From the NCBI GenBank assembly GCA_018389105.1, contig JACATO010000031.1:62001-126000 (forward strand): a stretch of DNA of 64,000 nt. The letters are read 5' to 3'. This DNA is from Nautilus pompilius (Eukaryota > Mollusca > Cephalopoda > Nautilida > Nautilidae). Positions 13,001 to 28,000 of this stretch are shown piece after piece; the stretch's first letter is position 1; the number at the start of each line of letters is the position of its first letter. The notes beneath the pieces are model-generated. The model was given only the letters and a program-made list of their open reading frames with translations. It searched no databases and was not told where the DNA came from. The translations under genes were made by a program, and so were the position numbers.

Positions 13001-16000
13001 AAGTACCCAACAAAAACAATACTAAAGCTTTATCTTACTGTTTTAATTAGTCTTTATATAAGAGCAAAAAATTACCAATGTTCAAGATAATGTAACTGAG
13101 ACAGGCTGTTAAATTATCTATGTATTCTTGAATTGCGGACCTTTTTTTTTCTTTTAATAAAAACATTACAGTAAAAGTAGTTGCTTTTCTTTCGGTCTAA
13201 TTCTCCAAGCAGTAGATTATAGAAAATTAAATAAAGCTACAAGCCAAACATTCAAAGAGCAGAACCAACTTGCTTTTTTCTTGTACCATTCTAATCAGGA
13301 ACAGCTACATTAATCACTCAGTAACTTACCATTTCCATTGGAGTAGAAAGGTTACTGACACACATATTTGGGATACCTTGAAACTGAAGCTAAGTGTTAT
13401 TCAACTCCTGCTTAGCTTTGGGAATAAACTAGTGACCAAAGGAAACATTGGTATAGAAGAGAAGCGAGAAACCTGGGACCCTCTGCCACAATAAACCAGC
13501 CACTGCATTACTGTTAAAACTATGTCAAAGAGAAATAAATGTAGGATCAGTGGGTCCTGACTAATTCAAAACTATTCCAGAAAATAAACAGGATAGAAAT
13601 GTGGTTTCAAATTAAAATTAAAAAAAAACCAGTATTAAAACATACAAAAAAAGGAAGAAGAAAATACTTAGCAGCATCTTCTCATGCAATTATAATTACT
13701 ATTCCTAAATTCTTGCATAAAAATTGGTTTGATCTTTTTAAAAAAATCCTATCTTAATAACTAAAACAATATCTTAAAGAAATGGCTAATAAACTACATA
13801 ATCAAGAAAAGCAAAAATATCTAAAAATGAGAAAGTAAAACCATTTATTTGGTAATTCAATATCCTGATTGTTTTGCAGAAACTAGTGCAAAGAAACTCT
13901 TTTAAAGCCAATTAAATTCTCTGTGAGCAATATCTAAAGTGCTGGTTTTGTAGTTTAAAAAAAAGGAAAAATTTAATTTGTTAAGATTCATATCCATTAC
14001 CAATTCCAGAAGTGATAACTTGTACGCTAGAGAATAATTCACAAAAATGGATAATAATCAAGTTTACTACAGCCAAGAATCAAAATGGAATAATATCCTT
14101 GATCAATATTATTATTAATCTTCACATGCTGGAAATTTCTGACAGACAGAATACCCACAGCAGTAATTAAAATGGACAAAAAAAAATTTGTTGCTAGAGC
14201 AAATAGAGCTGAGCTTGCAACATCTGAAGAAGTTGCACTGAAAAACAAGAAAACAAATTCAAGTTTCTGAAGTAGCTTGTTGTAATCATAAAGTGATAGC
14301 TGAGTATGGTATAATGTCCAGTCAAAAAGAAATTAGAGCAGAATGAGATGAGAATCAAAGGAGTTCTGGTACACTGATTCAGAAAATAAAATCTCATATC
14401 ACCAACTGTCATTACAGACAAATACCAGTATAATAAAAAAAAAAACTGTGATTTATCCTAATGAAAGAAAGAAATATTATGAAAAAAATTATTCAGACTC
14501 AAAAGAGAATAATTTTTATAAATTATTATATTTATGAATTCTACTGCTGGGTCGTACTCCCGTACACTACAAACTAAAATCAAACTATATACCTCATTCA
14601 TTTCGTACAAGCTTGTACATCCAGCATGGTATAGTCGAGACTCTTTAAATTTTTAAACTCTTCATACTTGAGCTAGACATTTAAATAAAACATGGCAGGG
14701 TGACAGTGATGCTAATTCAGCTGAACTTCATGTGAACTAGACTACAAAAAAATTAGTGGAGCTTCTCTGTTTTATTCATTTTTATCACCAGGAAACGAAA
14801 CAAAGATAGTCTCAGTGTTACGAAGTTTTTTTTTGCCCTTTGCCTCTAATGATCATCTTATCTGGAATTGCAACTATGGGTATAAAACTCACCTATTCCT
14901 AAGTAAAGGCTTATGTAAACCCCCATTTTTAAAAAAACTTAAGCATAGGCAATACAAATACCAGTACTACACTAGAAAGTTCTTAATGATTAGATAGGAG
15001 AAGGGAAATCCACCAACACAGACTGACAGATCAATCAAAGCTATTTTCAAATGAGCTACCCAAACAAGATAGAATAAAACCCAGCTGAAAGGGCTGTTAA
15101 ATAGTTAGTTTAATATTGTCAAATTTAGAATCAGCATGCTAATGGAGAGTAGGATTTGAAGGAGCAGATGTTGGCTACATAACTGGTTTCCAACCCGCAT
15201 TCTGATATCAACAAATTATAGTTCAGCGCCTCTAATCCTTTCTCCTTTCAATCCAAATATTTTTCATTACAAAATTCAACTATACAAAAAAACTTTATTT
15301 CAGTAAAAGTTCAGAGAAAAGGTTTCTTTCCCTAGAAGCATTTTGTGAAAAAGATAAACTTTACAGTATCAACTAATAAATGAGATTAGAATTGAAGGGA
15401 TACACCTAATTATTTCTCAAAACTCTTAAATATTTAAAGTACCTAAAGATGAGGAACCACTCTTACTGTACGTAATTAGGTTTGAATCCATTCTTCTGAG
15501 CAATAAATGGGATATTAGGAATGATATGTATAATTTCCATTTTAACAAACAGTGTAATCTGAAAGTTAGAACAGTCTGATGTGATATGAAAGTAGTTTTT
15601 ATTTCTAGAAACATCTCATTTAATTAATACTTATTTTAAGTACAGCAGTATTACATATACAATTAAACTGATGCATCAATAACTGGAATATTGTTGTTTG
15701 TTTAAAATCAGCATCCTCTCATGGGAAGCTGTAACAGCATTGAACATCTTATCTGTCGAAATAACAACACTCAAAACCCTGAGCAAAGGGTATAAAAGAA
15801 CTTAGAGTTATCATTTCCATAAGAATTCCAGTTAACTTTCCTAGCTTTACTTAAGGGCTTTTAATAAAACTGTGTTTCCTACTGTCTTTATAATTAATGA
15901 ATTAACCACATTTACTTCTGGCCAGTAGCCTAGTTTCTATGGCAACTAGAATGCCAAGGTTGTGGAGTTTGATTCCCAGCAAGGACTGGCTCAGTTTGGT

Positions 16001-19000
16001 GTGCATCCTTTAACATGGTTTCTTCTCATTCTTCTTCACCAGTAATCAAGTAGGTTTCCTTCCACATCTAAAAAAGGAGTGATCCAGCCAGGCCTCAGCA
16101 ACTTGGGTACGGGTACTAAGAAGAAAGGGCCGAGACATCAGATGTCTTAGAGTAAGTCACCAAAAATAAAAAAAAAATAAAATTAAGCCACAGAAGTCAC
16201 CAATGTTAATCTGACTGTAAAGCAAATCTAGAAAGTTCTTGTATCCTCATACTGGTTTGTGTCAATAACCTGTTTCTCTAGGTAAGCAAGAATTAGAAAG
16301 TCCTGAGCATACTTACAATTATTATTACTAGTTTCTATCAAAATATTTAGTATGTATAGGGGCTGGTCTGTTTTAGTGTTAACTTATTTAATATAGTTTT
16401 CTTTTTAATATCTAAAAATATTTCTTGCTGCCAAAGCTGATTTTCACATAAGACAACGAGCTACAGAATGCTTAACAATGTTGCTTTACTTTTCATTCGT
16501 CTCCTCCTGGAATTTTAATCAGCTTTGAAAGGATTTATTTGTAGCTATTTCTTATTTCAATTTGAAACTAAATCTATTCTATTCATTTCTGAAAAATTAA
16601 GCCAACGTTTTTTTTTTAAGGGAAAACCTTAATGTGCTTAAAATAGGGTAATGTAACTTATTATAGGAATTCAAAGGATTTCTAAAAAGTAAATTTTAAT
16701 ACGCATATTTAAAATGGTTCCAAGGTTCATTCGATATTCTTGTGGCTTGTATGTACATGTCAAATCCCAAGCACCTTTGATACATCTTTATTCATCAAGT
16801 AAGGAAAAGAATGATTGCTATCAAGACTCTGATATCATACATATTCTTACATGAGAGATACATCCCACCTCAACAATTAGTGTGTGTGTGTGTGTGTGGC
16901 AGGTCCTTAAAAATGGTCTTGCTTTTTTATTTAAAAACTGTAAAGATACATTTTATGTTAATTTGACAACTCAAACATTAAAAATAAACAAGCACAATCA
17001 ACATCATAATTTAGCAGTACACTTAAATAATTTGACAATATGCTATTTATATTAATTGCAGCGTATAAGAAAACTTATCAAAGCTGTTATTTTGAACTAA
17101 TCTACACAAGTTCAGCCTTGGAAGAAAAAAAACGTAGAGAAAAAATTGAACATTATCTTCTGTGATTAAATTTTAATGCCAAAAAAACTGTATTAACTAA
17201 TGATTCTCCAAGTAAAGAAATTAGTTCTTCAGAATTAAATAATTACTTTAAATTAGAAGAGAGCCAAAGAAGAACAATGCCACCCCCTCTCTCTTTTTCA
17301 AGCAGCAGTGGTGACCAGATGGCACAAACTGCGGAACAACATTACCATGATGTAGGAAAGCCAGCTGTTTCCATTGAAAACTATTGGTTGGTTCCTTGGT
17401 AAAACGATCTAAAATCTGCAGACAATTGATATTTATTTAACACATCTGGAACTTACATAAAACCAATGTAGGCCACAAGTTGTTGAGATTCCAAAAATTC
17501 AACTATCACCGACAGTTTTAAAGTTCAGAACAAAGCTCGAAAATGGAAGGAATAGAAGTTCTAAAAAAAAAGGTAGCGATAATTATTAAGCCAGAATGCT
17601 CTTCTTAACAGACATTTTTGTTTCGTTTCCTGCAGTTTCTCCTTCAATGCCTGACCCTCAATTCTAACCATCTGCTTACATATTTTGGTAGTCAGTCATC
17701 AATTATAATTTTATCAACAGCTCCCCCTTCCCTTATAGATTTCTGATCAGCTTAAGCAGTTCTGAAAACATACAGCATCTGTTAGAGACTTGTTTTAAAA
17801 AATCTATATTAACCTTTTATTTCTGCTCAGCGGCCATTTAGCATTAAATCTTGATACTCAGAAACGAATTTTAAAATTCACCAGCAGTAAATGACTATCA
17901 GCTCACGAAGATCTGGGTGGGTGCTGTTAAGAAGAAACAGTTTCAAAGTACAATCGTTTTTGTACCAGCAGCACTGGTTATTAAGTTCATAATAAAATCC
18001 ATATATTTGTCAACAAAAGTTGGTGAGCAATGAAGAAAATAATGGAGTCCCTTCGGCTACATTCAGAATTGATGTGTTTTGATATCCATCATCATTCTGT
18101 AGTTTATAACTTTGCTAATAAAAAGCCAAACACACAACCCCCCCCAAACAAACAACAAAAAGCTCTAAAAAAAAGAATTAGATGCTTTATTTATAAAAAA
18201 AAAAAAAAAGATTTTTAAAATTTTGGTAAATTTCATGGCATCTTTAAATAAAACTTTATGCATAAAACAGCAGTTTTTAAGACTGTTCTTGCATATATGA
18301 ACAAAAAATTAAGTATATTGGATAAAAAAGAAATGCCAAACTGTCTACTTTGCAAATCCATCATATTTCATTGTGTACAAAATTCGATGGGTTCTTCAGT
18401 GAGACATTGGTATGATGTACTATTGTTCACTGCTATAAGACATTACATCACCTTAAACACCACAGGGATCAAACACTCAAAATAAACAGTCACTTTGATG
18501 ATGTGTCAAGCCCCCAATGTTAAGTATATAGTCTAGTGTTTTTCCTCATGTCATGAAGCCATCTGACTGTATGTTGGGGAATTTTTTGCTTCTTCCAATG
18601 GTGCAGCCCACATTATCTACTATCCTTGGTGCATCTTGACAATTATAGATGGTTCTGAAGGATTTCCTGCAAGTGTTCAATCAAAAAATCTAACAGCATA
18701 GCAGACCAACAATTCCTTCAGCCCGAATGAAATCCTTAACAATATTGCAATATTGGCGTGACATTGTCATTTTGATAAACAAATCCTGGGCCACAAAGTT
18801 GTGAAAATGGCACAACAATTGGCTAGAATACTGTTCCTATATAGCACACCTGCTAAACATTTCCTAATAACAACTAGTTCATACCATCAGTGATCTTCCA
18901 CCATACTAATAATATTACTACTCATACGGTAAGTGTAAAAGTCTGTAGGCTAGTTTAGGCTTTTCCAATTGAGACATTTGTAATGAAGTGAGGTTCCACT

Positions 19001-22000
19001 CCAAGCACATTGTGCAGTTCATGAAGTCAAGCATGATTCATCAGTAAGCATCACACTGACCCATCTGGCCCATATCCTCTACCTATGAGCTAAGCATCAT
19101 TGTGTCTGAATCTCTCCAGTTTTTGTCAGTCATAGGTAGTGACTGTGCCTGTAACCATGTTTAGTGTGTAAACATGAGAGAGATGTTAGTGCACAATTTT
19201 TGGGAATTCTGTATTACCAACTCTTAGATGTAAAATTCAACTGTGTCTTTAAGAATTCTAGTCACTGATCTTTCCTCCTCTGTCTAAAATGCTGTTTTCT
19301 AGACTGCCAGTGCTTATAAACACGCAAATAATCATCTGATTTCTGGTGCTGAGCCAGAGCTGATTGATGAAACTGAACCCTAACTTTTGGTAAAATTTGT
19401 ATGGCCATTTAATTCTCAGCAAGCCCTGTACCTCATTGCACTGCTAGATTCATCTTTGAAAAGCTAAGAAAATTCCAACCACCATCTGTACTGGAAAATT
19501 TTATTTGTTGTTAGAGGTTTTTTGGATGATGTAGGTTCTTCAGATTCTTTTCCGGACTGGAAGAAGTCACTTTCTTTATTGGGATTAGATCTTGTTAAAC
19601 CAAACAATAGTAGTGATGCTATATTGATGCTGCAATCCGATACACTGTAGGATATGACGCAACTTTTCCAGATGTTGACCTTAGGTGCATAATTGGACAA
19701 AAATACAATACGACTAACTATAGATTAATGACAAGTCCAGAGGATTGGAAATTGACTTATAACATTAGAACAAAATGCTATCAAGCACATTTTCTCAAAT
19801 TACTAAAAGTGACAAAGCAGGAAGAAAAATCACTTGCCATATTTACCAGTTTGTTTCAAAATTTGTGATGCTATTTTCAGTAGCAATACGTAATATACCC
19901 CCATTTTTAAAATGTGATGTAAAATGCTGCAGTGAAAGGGACTTCTCACATTTGGATTTTTAGCTGTTCGGTACTCAATTGTACCTTCTTAATTTGGTAG
20001 TTGGACATCATAAAGTACTTATGAGCAAGAGACAACTTTCACTGCCCTTTTGTGATCACATTTCTATGCAATATTTCTTTCACATTAATAGCAACAAAAA
20101 GTCTACTTCATACAATCGTGATCATCTTAAGTTGGGGACAGAATTGATGGTGTTCTATCTATACATGCCAAATACTACTTTAAGAAATTGTTTGTTTTTT
20201 TTTGAAAAAATATTTATGCTATATTTACAAGCTAAGGAAGCTAATATAGAATAAAAATAAACACAAATAAGTTTCTAAAATGCAATAAAAAACTTTTGTA
20301 TTCAGACTGTAAAAGATAGATGTATTTAGCCATTGTAATTTATCACTTGATTAGCACCAATATCAAGAATATTCTTTTTGTCTAACTTGTATTTCCACAA
20401 ATAGCCTCTTGTCATTTGAAGTATTAAATGGATTAATTCTGTCCTTGCTAAACATTCTGCTGCTTTTCATGAAGTGACACCCATAATTTACCAGTTCACC
20501 TGTCAATAAACTGTCTACTATCATGCTTAATGTTACATAATTATTACTGTACCTGTTCATTCATTCATCTATCTACTTTAACAGGGGTCTTTTGAGTACT
20601 TAGCTGAGCTCTTAGCTATGAGTTGAGGCTGGATAACCAGACTCTACTCAATGTTCAGTCCTACAATGAAGCTTCAATGGACATAATCATAACCAAAGAT
20701 GTGATTAACTATAAAATGGTTTAATTCAGTAACCAAAACAAATGCAAACTAACCCACAAGGTGAAATGTGGCATTTCTGCAAAACTATCAAGCACATGTT
20801 CTCTGTTGTCCAAACAATATGGCCACTGCAGCACCACTGATCAATTGGCAAGTTTGTACAGTGTCCAAATGGTTCTGTGCTACATTGGTTGTTATTTTTT
20901 GCAGTGTATTTTAAAGAATCAATGTCAGTTGGTGTATCAAGAACTCTGGACTCCTGATTTGTCAAGGGTGACAATGATCTGCATGCCTGACCACATGCTG
21001 TAGTGATATATTTACTTGAAATATAAAGTCATTCAACACAAACGTGTTTTTCAATTTGAACAGATTCGGTATCAGAATTCAGTTTTTAGCATATGATTAA
21101 CAGCCAATTTTGTATCATTTAATTTTGTTTGACATGCGTCTGTAAGTAGTAGTGTCTTAACTGCAGTATAACTTTCCTCATAGTTTTGCACAGTATTAGT
21201 AATTTCTCCCTCCCCATTTTTTGCTGTCTAGCACTGTTTAAGATTAATTTCTACTGTCACTGTTTCCATGCCATGATTCAGTTTTTAGAGAGAGAGAATA
21301 TAAATAAATAAATGGGTAATATTTCTTTCTAAATGCCGCTCTATTTTACAGAACTTTACATCGGTGTCTCATAGTTTATTTATTTACTATGTAAATGCTT
21401 GGATCCTAAAAAAATATTAATGCTTACAAAGATTCTTTAGCTACACAATCAGTGTGTATGTTTCAAAAATGCACACAGACTAACAAAAATATACTTTAAT
21501 AATTTGGCCACATGGTTCTGACTGATAATGTGACTACCCGATGCAAAAATTATGTATAGCAACTGGAACTGATTGGATTTCAATTAAAGTATTATTTCTG
21601 AAATTTTGCAATCAATAATTATTTGTGGAACACCATAATGAAAACATCCACGTTTCCATGTTTCAACCCATTCCTAATTTCTGCAGTCACATGCAAATGG
21701 TTTTATTAATAAAAGATTTTAAAACAAAACAAACATCAGAAGATATGCAATTTAGATTTTATTACTTTGTGAACCAAATAATTAAGCTGAGGCCATAGAT
21801 ATTCATGCACAGCGAGAGGAAAGTTGACAAGATTCTCAGTAAACCGCGCTTACCTTTTCTTTGACATTGTCCTGAGTAACCTGCGCCATCACTGCTTTGG
21901 TCCGGCTATCAAAAACAATAGCCCCAGAGTTTTCTGGAATTAAGAGGAAAAAAAACAAAAAAAAAAAACAAACTAAAATGCTGTAGTAAGCATAGATAGC

Positions 22001-25000
22001 TAAGCTGACGACAGCAGCAGAGTTATGAATCAAAACATTTACGTCATGTGTGGAACCATGTAACATCTGGGCTGTTATTTACTTACTTATTTTGATAGAG
22101 CAAGGCTAAAATATACATCTACAAAACTTTGCCACTGCACCTTTCTACTCTACCTGAAACAGCCACAGCTGGCCTTAAGAAAACTGTATAAATGATTTCC
22201 TTGAATTCCGCCTACTTTCTGTTTCATTTCTGATCACCTCATTCACTAAGAACATGTCATGCAAACAATCATTACAATTTCTCAGGATATGCCAAAGGGA
22301 TCAACTTAAGACTAGGGGTTTCCTAGAATCGCCAACTAAATAAACACTGTCATAGTTTGTGTCAAAATTTATAAAAAAAAAAATTCAGAAAATATTAGAT
22401 TTTGACAAGTGAACTATAACTGGGTCATACTAGCGTTTAATGCTTATCTACAGAAACTATCTTCTAAAACCATTAATTATTATGCACAGTTGCTCCATTT
22501 AAAAACACTATTTTAAAAAGCCCACACCTGAGAACTTAAGTTTCTCATATTTTACATTATTCAGTTTTGTCTGTTAATTTCACAATCAAGTATTAAAAGT
22601 ACAGGCCAGTGTCTCAGTAATCTCATTTTTAAATCTGAGTAAGTATTAAAAATAAAAAGTGAACAATTTAAATACAAAATAAATTTAAAATATAGCAAAA
22701 AAAAGGATACTATATCTTATAAAGAATATAGTAAGCAGCTTTTTATAATTTGGTTTTTCTCAGTCAACACTGATTTGTTCTAAGGAAAAATCTAATGGCT
22801 CAGCCTGACAAAATGCAGGTCAAGATCATAACCCCCCCAAGATTGACACAGAATCTTCCAGGACCCGATAACATACTCAACAGCCACTTACAGAAGAACC
22901 TCAACAGCCACTTACAGAAGAACCTTAACAGGCAAATGTAAACATCTTCACAACAGATTACCAGGACCATATAAATTCATAGATCCTAAAGTCATACATT
23001 AAAGTACTTCAGCTGTCATGAATTAATTTAAGCTGATGCTATTTGACCCAAAATGGTTGTAGCCTTGTATAGTTTTTTTTCATGTTTGTAGAGTTTTTTT
23101 TGCAAAACAGTTGTAAAATAAAGATGTTAAATAAATGCATTAACAAACCAGCCCCAGTTAAGTGCCTGACTTAGAAGCAAAGCTCAGTGTTGAAGAATGT
23201 CCTTTTAATATCAATTCATTCCACAAATCTATTTGTAGCTTTGAAATTTGTGTACTTGATAACTGTAAAATTACTTTCCACAGTCAATTGCCTAACTCCC
23301 AGACTGTAACATCTGTTAACAAAAGCTAGTTTGCATATACAGGGATAATATGTGATGTTTTTAAAATTGACAGCTGTTTCAGCATGACAAGTTTCTTTTA
23401 AAAAAGCAACAATAACAGTAAAAACTGAGCTTCCAACACCATTTTATTGATGTAAAATTTTGTTATACCATTTCATAAAAATGTTAACTTATTACATGAA
23501 ATGTTACTGCAGTCTTTGCATCTTGCATAGTAGTTATAGTGTTCTAGGCAGTTTGAAAAGGTAGGCCGGTAGAGCTGACAACTGCACAATGAATTTTTGC
23601 ATCAATTTCCACAGGTGTGTTCAAAGTCTTTGGGCTGCATAGATAGGCCTTAACAAACAGCTCCACCATGACAAAAGGCTGCCCATACATTACATTTATT
23701 GATATATATTAAAAAAAAAAACCACAACTCACAAGTGCTAGGAAATCATGGAGAGAAACTGTTTGCAGACGTCTCTGCAAGCAAATTATCTGACAGCTCC
23801 ATAAAGTTATGTACAGAGAAAACAATCTTAGTGTAAATGGTGTCCTTCCAAGTTACAAAATTTGCAAATGCACACTTATTACATTTTGAGAGTTATAAGC
23901 AACTGATGGAAGTAACTTTATGATCACTCAGCGCACATGCACAGAGCATTGATGGAATTCTATAATACGACCCACAACTCAATTATTGATTACGAGTGGT
24001 CCAGTTCTTCAATGGCTTGCTCATCTGGAATAACCCAGAGGAAATAATGAATGATGCATCACTATTAACTAATTGTTCAGCATGAATAGCATGTTATAAT
24101 CGGCTGTTATATAAAAATAAAACTTGAAGCTTTTACCTGATCACTACCACGATCCAAAAGCACAAATCAAATGCTAATCTGTTTGTTTGGAGTGGCTAAA
24201 CCCCATTTTGATGAAATAATAGAAATTATATTAATTAATAATGTAAGGATTAGTCCATGATTCTTCGTGCCTAGAGAGATGGCTGATGGAAGAGCAGCAG
24301 TATACTATAATAAAAGAATCATGGCTGACTTTAGAAATATGTCTGAACCTAAGTTTAACTATAGTTAAATTCACATACATTTGATAGAATTCTCCAAACT
24401 GGACTAGAAGAGATTAATGAACAAACATGACTGACTGTCCCACTCACCATAGCCCAAAGAAACTCTGATCCCCCCCAAAGAGATCTCACAAAAGTGCTCA
24501 AAGTTGCTGTTATTTTAACATTTCATTGGAAATTCTGTGAAATTGGACGAAAGTTTCCACAGGGTAGGCGTAGCAGAGTGAAAATGTGTCTTCTTAAATT
24601 TCACAAGAGTTTTATTTGTTATTCTCGAGTATTCTGTTTCATGTTTTGATAAAAACTTCCATATAAAATTAATAGCTATAAAATACTACAAGTAAAATAG
24701 ACTGCTGCTTGGATTCTGTGAAGCCATCTTGTGATCTGAAGTCTTATGTAAACTATTGCTGTGCTAAGGCAAAGCTACATTGTGTATCAAAACACCACAT
24801 TTTTCCATATTAAAATAAAGCAAATATTTGGATTTAGTCTTATTTGTTCTTTTTATATAGTTTGACCAATTTAAGTTGAACCCATTGCTGGATAATCAAA
24901 ATAAAGGTTTTTGATTTGCAAAAGGGTGGTGGAATGTCTATGTTCATGACATCATTGACTTTCTCAAATTTATTTGAAATAATATTAAATTCTTGTCATA

Positions 25001-28000
25001 TTTGCATTATTTTAATGCTATTAAACAGTACTTGAAATATAGAATAGTTTATATAAATATAATAGATTCATTATATATGCAAAAAAAAAACATTGCTTTA
25101 TAGACTACAAGTACTAAGAATTAAGAAGAACATTATATAAAGATATGCCAATTTAATAATAAATTTACATAATGTAGTAAACAGAAGAAGTGGTTTTAAT
25201 AAATACATTAGATAGTTATACAAATTAGAAAAATAAAAGTAGTGATCCATGGACGACAATCTATCGAATAAATTTCACTATGTAATGGGCTGTAAAAGTC
25301 TAAAGACTGTTTACATTATTTTTTAGTATTTTATTAATTAATACCATTTTCTAAATGGCTAAAAATGTCATGTACATGCCAAGCATTGAAAACTGTTGCA
25401 ACAGTTGGTGGCATATCTCAGTCATTTGAGACAACGATGGGACAGTGTTTAATTGAGCAATTCAGTTCTCTTCTTCATCATCGCTTGCTTGGGAATCATT
25501 GCCTTTTAACTCCACAACAATACAGTCTTTCAGCAACTCTTCATACACTGTCATGCCATTGTTGACATTAGTGAAATGCAATCTGATTCATATTAAGGTT
25601 GCCTGCACTTTCCTTTTGAAATTCATCATTAGAAAGCTCTGGGATCATGCAATGAAACCAGCTGCTGCTCAAATTTATTATTGCATCCCATCCAAAATAT
25701 AGAGCTTTCAAAATTGCTTATCATCATCAATTGTCATTAAGTGTTGCTTAACTGTTGTCTTCCTGTAATTTACTTTCAGTCTGTATTATGCCCTGATCTA
25801 AGAGCTAAGACTTGCTCACAGTGTTAGGTGACAAGTAAAGACCATTATGATTTCCAAACTCTTAAGTAAATGGTGTCTTGGCACTTAGCCACAATTGGCA
25901 CAACACTGCGTTTTGGTTGTGAACCAATCATTGGATTTCTGCAATCAGTTAGTATAAAACTCTTCTGTGATCCAGTTGTTAGATCAAGTATCATACTTGC
26001 AGGGCAAAAATTCGACTCCTTTAAAGGATCTCGGTATTTTAGTATTTCCATTTACATTTAATGTTAGAATAAAAAAAATAAATACTATGTAAAAAAATAA
26101 AGTTATAACTACTGTAATTTAAAAAATTGTTTGGCAAAAATGAAGATGGGCTTATATTGATGAGGATATGGTATTAAATTTTACTTTTGCTATACATCTA
26201 ATCTGGAGAAAGTATAATAAAAACTGATGGAATTTTTTCAGTTAGCTAATTTCACTAAATTGCCAACAATGCTCCAAGGTACTGGTTAACATTTTCTTTT
26301 AGTTAAAGTATCTGTAGATGCAACAAGACCAGCTATTATTTGCTTTCCTCAACAAATGCACAAAAATTTATAAACTATACTTTCAAATCTATACAAGTAA
26401 AAATAAAAAGTTGTTTTTTTCAATTTTATCCATATACCAATATTATTAAAGTTCCATTCCTAACCCTCCAAAATCTCTTAGCATACCCAGATGACCTGGA
26501 GTATGAACTGTCAAACAATGACCATGAGTGAGACTAAGATAGCAAGCCAGCAACAGCCAGCTTGTAAATCGCTATTTGACAAGTCAGCAGTCCTGCTTCT
26601 CCACTAAAGAGACATATCTCATAACACTACCCCAGCTCTCTCTCTCATAACACAGGAGGTCAAAAAGTCAACAGATCTAATTTCACACAAACTCATTACT
26701 ACAAAACCAGAAAATTTCTACACCTACAACAGGATTGTTTCCTTCCATAATCCATTTCACAACCATTCTGATACCTTTTCTCGGGGGGGGGGGGTTTACT
26801 TTCTTTCCAAGTTCACTCAAAACAGTCTAGACAACCCTAGCTGGGGGGGGGGGTTGTCCTCCTCCTCCTCTTTGCATCTGTTTCAACAGACAGATGCTGA
26901 AATCTGGTTAAAGCAGCTATTACAGCTATAAATCAAGGCTTGAAAACTGTCTTTAAATGCATGAAACGACCTGGTTTCTGGCACAAAATATAAAATGCAA
27001 AAGTTAATAGACTTAAATTCCAAATAAAACTATTTTAATATTGTCCATATGCAAAGCTGAATGGTAACTGAATCTATATGACATAAGAGAACAAAAGTGA
27101 AAAAAAGATCTGAAGATAAAACAGCAGGTTTTTTTAGAAACAAAAAAGTTAAGCTATTCATATTTTTTTAAAAAAAACACTTCTGCATGGTAAAAATTGT
27201 TTGAAAACTTATTTTCAAAGTTTTTTCCTTAAATTTTTTATTATGAATTCCTAGAAGTTACACAGAAAGATGTCTGTCAATCTTGAAAACAAACATTTGT
27301 CTTACTGTACAGCACAATAATAAAACAGCTAAATATACAAGGGTGCTTCAGAAAATGAGGGGATCAAGAGCTGTGCGCGCGCAACAGAGATCAAATTTGC
27401 TTGGCAACATGGCATTTATGTGCAAACATCTGATGAACCCTTGTTCACCCATTATGCACTCATGGTGCTACTGAGTAAGTAAACAATTGTAAGTGTGCAT
27501 CAGACAAAGAGCAGTGATCTTTAATTCATTCTCTGTGGGCTGAAGATGTTCTATCAACTGAAATTAATCAAAGAACATTGGCACCAAGAAAAACGTACAG
27601 GTGGGTGGATGGGTTTAAAGATGACTGAGTATCAGTAGTGGATAAAGATCAACCATAAAAACACCAGCAGTGCCATATGTTGCAGCACATGAACCTCTAC
27701 TACATCCCTACAGTCATGATCTGGACCCACTCGATTTTCACCTCTTTGGACCCCTGAAAGATGCTTTTTGAGATCAAAGGTTAGTCAATGATCACAAATT
27801 CCAATAAGTGACAATTGTACCACCTAAAAAACCAAAAAGCTTCTACCAGGATGGTATCATGAAACCCGTAAGATGTTGGACTACGTGTTGTAAAATGGGA
27901 ACTACATAGAGAAGTGATGCAGTCCAGCAAATGAAACCTGATCACTTGTTTTATTTATGAATTGCCTTTACTTTCTGTAATACTTTCATATATATACAAT

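Larger units (their letters stand above)
12637..21853 (-). other. SPATS2 intron 2
   Basis: 9.2 kb of AT-rich sequence with a tRNA-derived SINE (15915-16183), a GT microsatellite (16880-16898) and a badly decayed Tc1-like stretch (about 18540-19100). Protein-like stretches at 19464-20254 and 20726-21003 match no family I know. Confidence 0.65.

Noticed and set aside
19464-20254. Cluster of 60-90-codon frames on both strands
   Set aside because: No family recognised and codon content is typical of AT-rich noncoding DNA.
25340-25700. Minus-strand acidic stretch (SQASDDEEEN with an Ile/Leu-rich flank) reminiscent of the end of a pogo/Tigger transposase
   Set aside because: Similarity is only compositional; no diagnostic catalytic or HTH motif was found.
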